Origin: Methylophaga sp.
Lineage (GTDB): Bacteria > Pseudomonadota > Gammaproteobacteria > Nitrosococcales > Methylophagaceae
Reading direction: 5' to 3'
NCBI GenBank assembly: GCA_013139345.1
Contig: WTAY01000235.1
Location: 1 to 5,504, forward strand
Length of the DNA: 5,504 bases
The notes beneath the pieces are model-generated. The model was not told where the DNA came from. It saw only the letters and a list, made by a program, of their open reading frames with translations, and did no database searches. The translations under genes and the position numbers were made by a program. Numbering within the stretch: the first letter of the stretch is position 1; each line of letters starts with the position of its first letter. This document shows positions 1-4,974 of this stretch, one piece after another.

Positions 1-242
1 GTATCGCCCATTTGAAACATGTGCATGCAATGTTGATTACAAATTTCACCCATTTTGATACATTCTAGAAGAGTGTCAATCAATTCTTCTAATTTCATAT
101 CAATCGGGATCTGGTGATTCATCTTACTATGATCGACAGTGACTGCATTCGCACTCAATGATAGCCCTGTACCTAGCGCTGCTGACGCCATGCCCAAGCC
201 TTTTAATATATTTCTACGTGATGCGTTGATTGCTTTTTCCAC
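1..242 (-). CDS. Csp1-type four-helix-bundle copper storage protein, Tat-exported, C-terminus outside window
   Basis: The first 80 residues are visible; the gene continues past the left edge. I chose the GTG start at 242 because GAGGAAGG lies just upstream and because the next in-frame ATG would remove the twin-arginine motif. The N-terminus is a Tat signal: S-R-R-N-I-L-K at residues 8-14, a hydrophobic stretch, then A-N-A at 31-33 as the likely cleavage site. The mature part begins an amphipathic helix with Cys61, Cys68 and Cys72 (C-x6-C-x3-C), followed by a GD pair at 79-80. That pattern matches the first Cys helix of Csp1/DUF326-like proteins, which in characterised members form Cys-lined four-helix bundles storing many Cu(I) ions. 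The segment is also rich in Met and His (M64, H71, M73, H74, M75, M78). It lies 27 nt downstream of yacL on the same strand. The family call is fairly firm; copper storage in this organism is inferred. Confidence 0.82.
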   Translation of the reverse strand, partial: MEKAINASRRNILKGLGMASAALGTGLSLSANAVTVDHSKMNHQIPIDMKLEELIDTLLECIKMGEICNQHCMHMFQMGD

Positions 243-269
243 AGTGCCTTCCTCTTAGTATGTTTATTG

Positions 270-644
270 TTAATAGCTTTCACCGATAAAGACACGCCAA
301 CTCTCTAGTGCAACGAGGAAATCATCTAAACCACAGAAAGCTTCCGATTCACCATCGTAAAGAGACAGTGCATCTTCAAGTTCAAACTCTTCATCACTTT
401 CAAGTTCATTAGCAAAAACCCTAACTTGTTCATTATCGAGTTCAATTGATAGCGCTTTACCTACGCTACGCCAGTGTATCAGCTGGTTGAACTGCAATTT
501 AGCGATGACTTGGCAGATCTCTTCATATTTTTCGGTACATCCCCCGAGCTCCTCGACAAACCAAAAGCCTAACGCTTCTTGACCCATACTAAAATTAGCA
601 AGTAAGTTACCCGTTGAGGTATTACGTCGAAATTCATATTCCAT
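270..644 (-). CDS. yacL: YacL family protein (UPF0231)
   Basis: A 124-residue acidic cytoplasmic protein of unknown biochemical role. It aligns along its length with remembered E. coli YacL (about 120 residues): an N-terminal MEYEFRRN block, then F-S-M-G-x-E and G-x-W-F-x-E-E (GFWFVEE here), a central FANELE block, and a C-terminal LYDGES...CGLDDFL...W/Y-R-x-F block. No signal peptide or membrane segment is seen. An ATG nine bases further upstream (653) is in frame, but AAGG sits only one base before it. The ATG at 644 has the same AAGG about 10 nt away and gives the MEYEF start usual in the family, so I prefer it. In E. coli yacL lies beside acnB; here it leads a probable two-gene unit with the copper storage gene. 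The family assignment is strong and the function is unknown. Confidence 0.9.
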   Translation of the reverse strand: MEYEFRRNTSTGNLLANFSMGQEALGFWFVEELGGCTEKYEEICQVIAKLQFNQLIHWRSVGKALSIELDNEQVRVFANELESDEEFELEDALSLYDGESEAFCGLDDFLVALESWRVFIGESY

Positions 645-736
645 AATTTTCATGCCTTAAAACATATCTAATCAAATTTTAACTCAATGCACTAAAAGGT
701 GGGTAATAGAAGAGTCAGACGTTTGGTAAGACACGG

Positions 737-900
737 TTAACCGTAATTTATCGCTTGAAAAGTGATACCCAAAAAGTCAAAGCCTCTGCGTACTTGAGTT
801 GATTAAATAGCTGATTCATCTGCCAGACTGCACGCCAGTTATGCCAGCAAGTTTTAGTTAGGATTAAAATATCATCCATATAGTGATTGTAAAACAGACC
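737..900 (-). pseudogene. Reverse transcriptase relic (YMDD palm fragment)
   Basis: Reading the minus strand from 900 gives LFYNHYMDDILILTKT, then W-x3-W-R-A-V-x-Q-M-N-Q-L-F-N-Q-L to about 784. Y-M-D-D (882-871) is the catalytic box of RT domain 5, and the F-Y-x-x-Y-M-D-D-I-L-I-L-T setting with a following W...RAV helix is typical of bacterial group II-like RNA-directed DNA polymerases. From 784 the reading shifts frame and continues G-F-D-F-L-G-I-T-F (784-758), the motif that follows the YxDD region in these enzymes, and stops at 739-737. The stretch normally between them (an HPDKT-like segment) is missing, so there is an internal deletion and frameshift. The N-terminal finger domains and the C-terminal domain are absent. 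It is dead debris on the yacL strand. The exact RT class (group II-like or other) cannot be settled from about 55 codons. Confidence 0.75.
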
Positions 901-942
901 ATATTATCTCCTGAGCATGCTCTAAGATCTGGAAGCTTGTCA

Positions 943-964
943 GCTTTGGGCTGTGGATTCAACC
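943..964 (+). repeat. Dispersed 22-bp repeat, left copy
   Basis: This segment matches 4778-4799 in the same orientation at 21 of 22 positions; the one difference is T947 against C4782. The shared core is GGGCTGTGGATTCAACC. From TGTGGATTC onward it resembles an IS30-family terminus, but in this copy the resemblance ends after 13 bases and unrelated sequence follows. Confidence 0.7.
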
Positions 965-1058
965 AACTAGAATCAAATAGGTTCATGATTGCATAAAAAC
1001 TAATTCTGATATTCGTAAGTCCGAGAACTAAGCGACTGCAACGTACCTACAACAGTTT

Positions 1059-1067
1059 GTTATGTGC
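1059..1067. repeat. GTTATGTGC arm of inverted repeat flanking the small gene
   Basis: GTTATGTGC abuts the stop codon of the 64-residue gene (stop at 1068-1070). The exact reverse complement GCACATAAC lies at 1327-1335, upstream of that gene. On the gene's own strand the order is GTTATGTGC, gene, GCACATAAC. That resembles an integron cassette boundary followed by the start of an attC site, but no complete attC can be folded here. Confidence 0.45.
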
Positions 1068-1262
1068 TTACGAGTCAACACCATCCCGTTCTGGGCGGTT
1101 TGCCTCGTTTCTAAGCTTTTTGGCATTACTTCTATCTGTTTTTTCCACACGCTTTTTCTTCTTGCGCTCATTTTTCTCAGCTACGATCTTGATTGCCTCA
1201 AGTTTCGTTAAATTAGGATGTTTAGCGAGTAATTCTTCGATCTTGCCATCAATTTTAGTCAT
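1068..1262 (-). CDS. Small basic hypothetical protein (64 aa), possible cassette gene
   Basis: I do not recognise the family. The 64-residue product is highly charged, with 13 Lys and 6 Arg, including an RKKKKR run at residues 33-38. It has no signal peptide, no hydrophobic segment and no cysteine. Residues 1-30 look helical, with a HPNLTKLEAI segment near 15-24. The charge suggests a cytoplasmic nucleic-acid- or ribosome-associated protein, but that is only inference. Two features favour a real gene: GAGG lies 7 nt before the ATG, and a TATAAT hexamer lies at 1298-1293 on the same strand. A longer open frame on the opposite strand (1057-1284) is hydrophobic, low in complexity and has no comparable start signal; it is a shadow. 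The gene is enclosed by 9-bp inverted repeats like a mobile cassette and stands alone among element fragments. Confidence 0.6.
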   Translation of the reverse strand: MTKIDGKIEELLAKHPNLTKLEAIKIVAEKNERKKKKRVEKTDRSNAKKLRNEANRPERDGVDS

Positions 1263-1292
1263 TGGTGAACCTCATAATTTGTAAATTCAGAT

Positions 1293-1298
1293 ATTATA
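1293..1298 (-). promoter_or_regulatory. Putative -10 box of the small basic-protein gene
   Basis: TATAAT reads on the minus strand about 30 nt upstream of the ATG at 1262. There is no good -35 hexamer 16-18 nt further upstream, so the promoter is weak or activator-dependent if real. Confidence 0.35.
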
Positions 1299-1326
1299 TG
1301 TATTTATCTGCTACCGGAATGGTGAG

Positions 1327-1335
1327 GCACATAAC
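1327..1335. repeat. GCACATAAC arm of inverted repeat flanking the small gene
   Basis: This is the exact reverse complement of 1059-1067. Together the two arms bound a 277-bp unit that contains only the 64-residue gene with its SD and -10. On the gene's strand this arm reads GTTATGTGC, the form many chromosomal attC sites have at their 3' recombination boundary. Confidence 0.45.
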
Positions 1336-1427
1336 GTATTTTCATCGAGCCACGCTTTTTTGTGGTTGGAGTGACCTTAAGAAATTTGCGTAGGACCTTT
1401 TATAATTTTTCATATCAATTATATCAA

Positions 1428-1732
1428 GAGACCTTTGCACGATAAGTATTTTTTGTCATAACAAGGTAAAAACAGTCGAAAAAGCACAATTTACTAGTGT
1501 AAATAAGCATTTTGAGACTGTTTTAATGCAGGAATGGCGGAAAAGACGACTCGTGCTAAAAACAAACAGATAAAGTCGAGTAACTATTCAATCGTTATGG
1601 CAAGTGGCGCATAAACCTACACGCTTAAAAGCAATATTTCGCTATAGTCTGACAACCTCCTTCGTACCAGAAGTAGTCATTAGTTTAATCGTTCGTTTTG
1701 GTCACTCATTCCAGAATTACAATAGCACCTAA
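1428..1732 (+). mobile_element. IS5-like insertion sequence, left-end remnant
   Basis: The remnant starts with GAGACCTTTGCACGA (1428-1442), a terminus I associate from memory with IS5-type elements of marine Gammaproteobacteria. About 100 bp of leader follow, then broken transposase reading frames (1534-1732). A right-hand complement (a TCGTGCAAAGGTCTC-like sequence) is absent from the window, so the element is truncated and the target duplication cannot be checked. Homology with the transposase frames carries the call more than the end sequence does. Confidence 0.55.
1534..1732 (+). pseudogene. IS5-family transposase relic, N-terminal pieces
   Basis: The ATG at 1534 opens a 26-residue frame starting MAEKTTRAKNKQIK, then S-N-Y-S, and stopping at 1612-1614. 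This resembles the basic start and K-x-x-N-Y-S/N-W segment of IS5-family transposases. From 1607 another frame reads RLKAIFRYSLTTSFVPEVV, then I-S-L-I-V-R-F-G and N-Y-N-S-T, stopping at 1730-1732. That fits the later N-terminal region of the same proteins (a L-K-x-L-F-x-L-P-L-R helix, a G-F-V-x-S-L-I/F helix, then P-x-Y-S/T-T). The middle segment with the first catalytic Asp seems deleted between the pieces, and everything after the Y-S/T-T segment is missing. No activity is possible. The alignment is from memory of the family pattern, so it is moderate evidence. Confidence 0.55.
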
Positions 1733-1767
1733 AGTCATGTAATTAGTAATAAGGCAGGGAGAAAAGG

Positions 1768-3048
1768 TTAGAATTTAAATTTTACCGTTGTTCTTAGCAA
1801 ATTATTATCAATAAAGAAATTATTGCCATCTGAGTCCCAATTTTCATAAATCAATGCTAAAGAAACATCTTTATGCCCCACATTACTCATAAATAAGGCA
1901 ATGTCTAGGATGTTTACATCACTTTGATAATTCTTATCATCAGATGTTGCCATCATATATCCTGAGTACAAGTGTGTATCTTTATTGTAGTGATACTGAA
2001 CGGTTGCTTTAAGGGCATCCATTGATGTCATATTATTAGGGTTAATAGGTGCCAGCTCTGCCCCGTATGCACCTGAGCCTAGTAAAAAGCCATAAGTATA
2101 TTCAGCAAAGTTCCCATAATACTCATGTATCGTCTTTGTACCCGCTTCTTTTCCCATATGGTCGTAAGCTAACTGCAAAGTGAATTTATCAATCTCGGCA
2201 CTAATTCGAGCACCTGCAAAATAGTAGTCGATAATTGATGAGGTATCATTCTCATACGCACTTTTAGATCGTGACTTCCAATAGTGAGCTTCATAAGTTA
2301 AAGATAAATTTTCAGATACTTTATTTTTATATTTCACATCTGTGAAAATCATTTTAATGGTATCTGGTACATCGTAGTACCAAAGCTGAGTGTTCAGATT
2401 CTCAAAGCTTGAGTTCTGAACGCCAACAGCCGTCATACCCCGCTCATAACTGGCTCCTAATACTTCAGACATACTTACCCATTGTTTTTTCTCATGACCA
2501 TTATCCATTCCACTCATGCGATCTAAATAAAATAGATGGAAAGTATGATTATCTAGTAATTTACTCGATAAGGTGACGCCACTAAATAGGTCTTTAATGA
2601 CTCGCGCATCATCTGAATATACCAGTGGTGTTTGCATACCTTGTCGACCAATTTTAAGCTTATTAATCGAATCATCGTATTGAAAATAAGCCTCACCTAG
2701 AATGGTATAGTCTTCTTCACCATTAACTAAGTTTGATTTGGCTAACGTATTTCCATCACCCGATAACGCTTGAGTAGTATAGCCGGCAAGTCGTGCCGTT
2801 ATATGGTGAAATGGTTTAGTCGTATAGCCTATATGTCCCCCTACAGCCAAACCTGATGCTTTCGCTAAATATGAGATCCCATCATCGCTACGCCCGCCTG
2901 CAGAACGCATATATAAAACACTTCTAACTTCACCATCTACATCACCACTGACCACTGACTCAAATAAAGAATCGGCATGCAATGGAGTAGATAGGCTGTG
3001 CATCAAAAACAAACTAAAAGTAATCAACCAGATTTTCATCCCAAACAT
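1768..3048 (-). CDS. Outer-membrane porin, OprD/Opr-like
   Basis: A 426-residue precursor of an outer-membrane beta-barrel. An upstream in-frame ATG at 3087 exists, but the ATG at 3048 has AAGGA 5 nt before it and starts directly with a signal peptide, so I use it. Residues 1-25 form that signal, ending S-T-P-L-H-A before D26. The mature start (LFESVVSGDVDGEVRSVLY) matches the opening strand of OprD-type porins. GRQ at 135-137, T-P-L at 140-142 and S-D-D-A-R at 145-149 match the family's 'GRQ...TPL...DD.R' loop, followed by a F-S-G-V-T-L strand. The rest alternates polar and aromatic residues, and the chain ends T-V-K-F-K-F, the C-terminal Phe signature read by BamA. Length is typical of OprD (about 420-440). 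OprD-type channels admit basic amino acids or small carboxylates; the substrate here is unknown. It is transcribed divergently from the diguanylate cyclase gene. Confidence 0.75.
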   Translation of the reverse strand: MFGMKIWLITFSLFLMHSLSTPLHADSLFESVVSGDVDGEVRSVLYMRSAGGRSDDGISYLAKASGLAVGGHIGYTTKPFHHITARLAGYTTQALSGDGNTLAKSNLVNGEEDYTILGEAYFQYDDSINKLKIGRQGMQTPLVYSDDARVIKDLFSGVTLSSKLLDNHTFHLFYLDRMSGMDNGHEKKQWVSMSEVLGASYERGMTAVGVQNSSFENLNTQLWYYDVPDTIKMIFTDVKYKNKVSENLSLTYEAHYWKSRSKSAYENDTSSIIDYYFAGARISAEIDKFTLQLAYDHMGKEAGTKTIHEYYGNFAEYTYGFLLGSGAYGAELAPINPNNMTSMDALKATVQYHYNKDTHLYSGYMMATSDDKNYQSDVNILDIALFMSNVGHKDVSLALIYENWDSDGNNFFIDNNLLRTTVKFKF

Positions 3049-3102
3049 TTCATTCCTTTGGGCACCCACCCATTTATTCAAAAACAATTAACAACACGCT
3101 TC

Positions 3103-3132
3103 ATTGTAAATAACTAAACAAACACTACTCAA
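3103..3132 (-). promoter_or_regulatory. Putative sigma-70 promoter of the porin gene
   Basis: On the minus strand TTGAGT (3132-3127) and TACAAT (3108-3103) are separated by 18 nt. This would place transcription start near 3096, giving a leader of roughly 48 nt before the ATG at 3048. The match is moderate and made by eye. Confidence 0.4.
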
Positions 3133-3242
3133 TTTAAAAACCACACTACAAAATAGGCATATTGTAGATGAATATTAGATTTCAAGAGCTTTTTAGCAAA
3201 AATAACATCAATAACAAAGGTTCTGTTCGTTTCGATCATGGA

Positions 3243-3251
3243 TGCTATAAT
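3243..3251 (+). promoter_or_regulatory. Extended -10 promoter of the diguanylate cyclase gene
   Basis: TGCTATAAT at 3243-3251 is a perfect extended -10 (TG-n-TATAAT). The -35 position near 3223-3228 (CTGTTC) is poor, which is usual for extended -10 promoters. Transcription would start near 3258, about 30 nt before the ATG at 3289. Confidence 0.55.
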
Positions 3252-3255
3252 TAGA

Positions 3256-3271
3256 ATTAACTAATGTTAAT
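3256..3271. promoter_or_regulatory. 16-bp inverted repeat, possible operator
   Basis: ATTAAC (3256-3261) and GTTAAT (3266-3271) are perfect 6-bp arms around TAAT. The site lies just downstream of the extended -10, over the predicted transcription start and early leader of the cyclase gene, where a bound dimer would repress. It is AT-rich, so a chance palindrome is possible. I do not recognise the regulator. Confidence 0.35.
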
Positions 3272-3288
3272 GGATATTAAGTAAAACG

Positions 3289-4689
3289 ATGTTTTATGGA
3301 AAGTATAACTTCACTTCTCTCGCACTAATAATACTGCTCTTTATTAGCCCTGCAAGCTTTGCAGCTAATAGTAAAGAGACTCCTATTAAATTGATGACAG
3401 AAATATTTCCCCCTTTCCAATATAAACATAAAAATGAAGTAATTGGCGTATCTTCAGATATTGTAAATGCAATCCAAGAAGAATTAAAAATAGATAATGA
3501 AATAGAAATTCACCTTTGGTCAGAAGCAAAGGAAATAGTTGACCATAATCAAAATACCGCTTTATTTTCCATGTTAAGGACAGCAGAAAGAGAACATAAA
3601 TATAAGTGGGTTGGCCCCCTATCAACAATGAAGCTCGTATTTTTCAAAAAGAAAGGCTCAGAAATAACACTCAATAACATTGATGATGCAAAAAAAGTTA
3701 GAGCAGTTGGCGTCACGAAAGGTGTTGCTAATTTCGAAATGCTTAGTAATCAAGGATTCACAAACCTTGATGTGTTAACTGACTCTGAAGATGAGGAAAA
3801 TATTAGAAAATTAGTTGATGGTGAGATTGATTTATGGCCAACGCTTCTTATGGCCGGACTTTACAACTCAAGGTTACAAGGTTTATCTGGAGAAATAGAG
3901 CCTATCAAAGATGTTGTTGCCTTCAGTGGAGACTTGTATATTGCATTCAATATACAAACAGATGATGCCATCATCCAAAAATGGCAAAATGCATTTGATA
4001 AACTTAAAGAAGATAAGGTTATTGAAGATATCACTCGTCGATATGCATCTGAAAAGACCGACTTTAGTTTATTTGTAAAACTGCTTATTGGCGTCCTTTT
4101 TATAATCGCTATTGTTATTTACCACAATAGAAAACTATCACGGGTAAATAAGAAATTGAATGAACTGCAAGGTCAATTACAAGAGCAAGCAGACCGTGAT
4201 CATTTAACCCAACTCTATAATCGTAGATATTTTGATCACGCAGCTTCCATTGTCGTTAAGCTTGGGAAAAGAAATAAGCAACAAACAGGTATTATTCTTA
4301 TTGATATAGATGATTTCAAATTAGTTAATGATACTTACGGCCATCATACTGGCGATGATGTTATTAAACATCTTTCATCCTGTTTACTTCAGCACGTAAG
4401 AGAAAGTGATATTGTCGCAAGGATTGGGGGAGAAGAATTTGTCATCTTATTGCCAAATACTAGTATCGAAGGCTCACTAAATATAGCCTCTAAAATTAGA
4501 GCGTTTGTTGCCAATAGTATTGTTAATATTAATGAAGATAATACTTTAAAGTTGACTATTAGCCTTGGCGTTGATGAAGTATTAACTGATGACAAAGGTA
4601 TAACCCCGTCCCTAAACAGAGCTGATAAAGCATTGTATAAAGCTAAAGGATCAGGTAAAAACAAAGTTGAAACTATAAGCAAGCAATAA
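3289..4689 (+). CDS. Membrane diguanylate cyclase with periplasmic SBP_bac_3 sensor and GGDEF domain
   Basis: A 466-residue sensor enzyme that should make c-di-GMP from two GTP. Residues 1-25 are a signal peptide or N-terminal anchor (cleavage near ASFA). Residues about 31-255 are a family-3 solute-binding domain: MTEIFPPFQY (36-45), V-I-G-V-S-S-D-I-V at 51-59, M-L-R-T-x-E-R (95-101) with the ligand-type Arg, W-V-G-P (107-110), D-L-W-P (181-184) and Y-I-A-F-N (217-221). A transmembrane helix at about 260-278 and a short coiled coil (281-302) connect to GGDEF (304-460). There D-x-L-T-x-L-Y-N-R-R is at 304-313, metal Asp at 339, N-D-x-Y-G-H-x-x-G-D at 347-356 and GGEEF at 380-384. The RxxD inhibitory site is intact (R371-D374, five residues before GGEEF), predicting product feedback. 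The start has only a weak SD (TTAAG). No EAL domain is present. The ligand is unknown; SBP_bac_3 domains usually bind amino acids or related small molecules. Confidence 0.92.
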   Translation: MFYGKYNFTSLALIILLFISPASFAANSKETPIKLMTEIFPPFQYKHKNEVIGVSSDIVNAIQEELKIDNEIEIHLWSEAKEIVDHNQNTALFSMLRTAEREHKYKWVGPLSTMKLVFFKKKGSEITLNNIDDAKKVRAVGVTKGVANFEMLSNQGFTNLDVLTDSEDEENIRKLVDGEIDLWPTLLMAGLYNSRLQGLSGEIEPIKDVVAFSGDLYIAFNIQTDDAIIQKWQNAFDKLKEDKVIEDITRRYASEKTDFSLFVKLLIGVLFIIAIVIYHNRKLSRVNKKLNELQGQLQEQADRDHLTQLYNRRYFDHAASIVVKLGKRNKQQTGIILIDIDDFKLVNDTYGHHTGDDVIKHLSSCLLQHVRESDIVARIGGEEFVILLPNTSIEGSLNIASKIRAFVANSIVNINEDNTLKLTISLGVDEVLTDDKGITPSLNRADKALYKAKGSGKNKVETISKQ

Positions 4690-4777
4690 TAGCTAAGCAA
4701 GGTAAGTGTAATGTTCAATTTTATTGAATAGAGTCTAAACCACTTTTGTTAACCTGAAATTTAATAAACTAACATCT

Positions 4778-4799
4778 GCTTCGGGCTGTGGATTCAACC
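4778..4799 (+). repeat. Dispersed 22-bp repeat, right copy
   Basis: This pairs with 943-964 (21 of 22 identical, direct orientation, about 3.8 kb apart). The copy includes 9 bases outside the presumed IS30 terminus and the first 13 bases of that terminus. Together the two copies bracket the small gene, the IS5-like relic, the porin and the cyclase. Confidence 0.7.
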
Positions 4800-4813
4800 G
4801 GTCGATGCAACAC
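4787..4813 (+). mobile_element. IS30-family terminal inverted repeat, solitary end
   Basis: The sequence begins TGTGGATTCAAC and continues through GGTC to GCAACA at 4807-4812. Compared by memory with the left end of E. coli IS30 (which begins TGTAGATTCAATTGGTC), 21 of 26 positions agree and all five differences are transitions. The element body would lie to the right, but no IS30 transposase frame is found before hflX at 4975 and no opposing end is seen. It is therefore a solo end or short remnant. The 27-base length is taken from IS30 itself. Confidence 0.5.
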
Positions 4814-4974
4814 AAACATTAAATGACCATGCTGAACTCACTGCAAGCTATAAACTAAAAGGGCGAAAAGACTTTTCAAACCAAACCGGACAATAGCTTG
4901 TATTATAAAAAACCCTTTAAAGTTTTAATGTTGATTAATCATAACTGAAAACCTAAAAGCCATTAATATTAACC

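Larger units (their letters stand above)
645..1067. other. Gene-poor interval with mobile-element debris
   Basis: About 420 bases between the yacL start and the small basic-protein gene hold no intact gene. They contain the reverse-transcriptase relic (737-900), a perfect 10-bp palindrome GAGCATGCTC (913-922), the left copy of the 22-bp dispersed repeat (943-964) and one arm of the GTTATGTGC inverted repeat (1059-1067). I see no convincing yacL promoter; a possible -35-like TTGAGT upstream of yacL has no well-spaced -10 partner. Confidence 0.6.
1263..1767. other. Interval between small gene and porin, mostly IS5-like remnant
   Basis: About 500 bases without an intact gene. From left to right it holds the small gene's 5' region, the GCACATAAC arm, an imperfect CCAC/GTGG hairpin with a T-rich loop near 1356-1373 (not a convincing terminator on either strand), and an IS5-like remnant (1428-1732). 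The last 35 bases before the porin stop show no clear terminator. Confidence 0.55.
4690..4974. other. Convergent intergenic interval with IS30-like end
   Basis: This lies between the convergent cyclase and hflX genes. A TTCAAT/ATTGAA hairpin with a TTT loop (4714-4728) lies just after the cyclase stop, but it is all A/T apart from two pairs and has no clean T tract, so it is a poor terminator. It also holds the right copy of the 22-bp repeat, an IS30-like terminus, and a perfect TTAATATTAA palindrome (4963-4972) right after the hflX stop. On the minus strand AAAAC...GTTTTTT near 4909-4928 could be a weak hflX terminator. No gene is recognised; a plus-strand open frame ending at 4896 has no credible start. 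Confidence 0.5.

Noticed and set aside
737..960. Retron or diversity-generating retroelement
   Set aside because: No msr/msd-like structured repeat, template/variable repeat or accessory protein is seen, and the RT fragment itself is broken.
880..1067. Complete attC recombination site beside the small gene
   Set aside because: Only one boundary-type sequence is visible; no paired inner boxes or closing GTTATGTGC partner occur within 60-140 bp downstream on the gene's strand.
1057..1284. Plus-strand 75-codon open frame
   Set aside because: It overlaps the small basic-protein gene antisense, is Phe/Ser/Leu low-complexity as expected for the reverse of Lys-rich codons, and has no SD.
3386..3628. 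Minus-strand open frame inside the cyclase gene
   Set aside because: It is antisense to the well-supported SBP_bac_3 domain, with no SD and no recognisable protein features.
4389..4718. Minus-strand 109-codon open frame
   Set aside because: It is antisense to the GGDEF domain; its composition is the complement of conserved coding sequence.
4714..4728. Rho-independent terminator after the cyclase gene
   Set aside because: The stem is almost entirely A/T and is not followed by a T tract on either strand.
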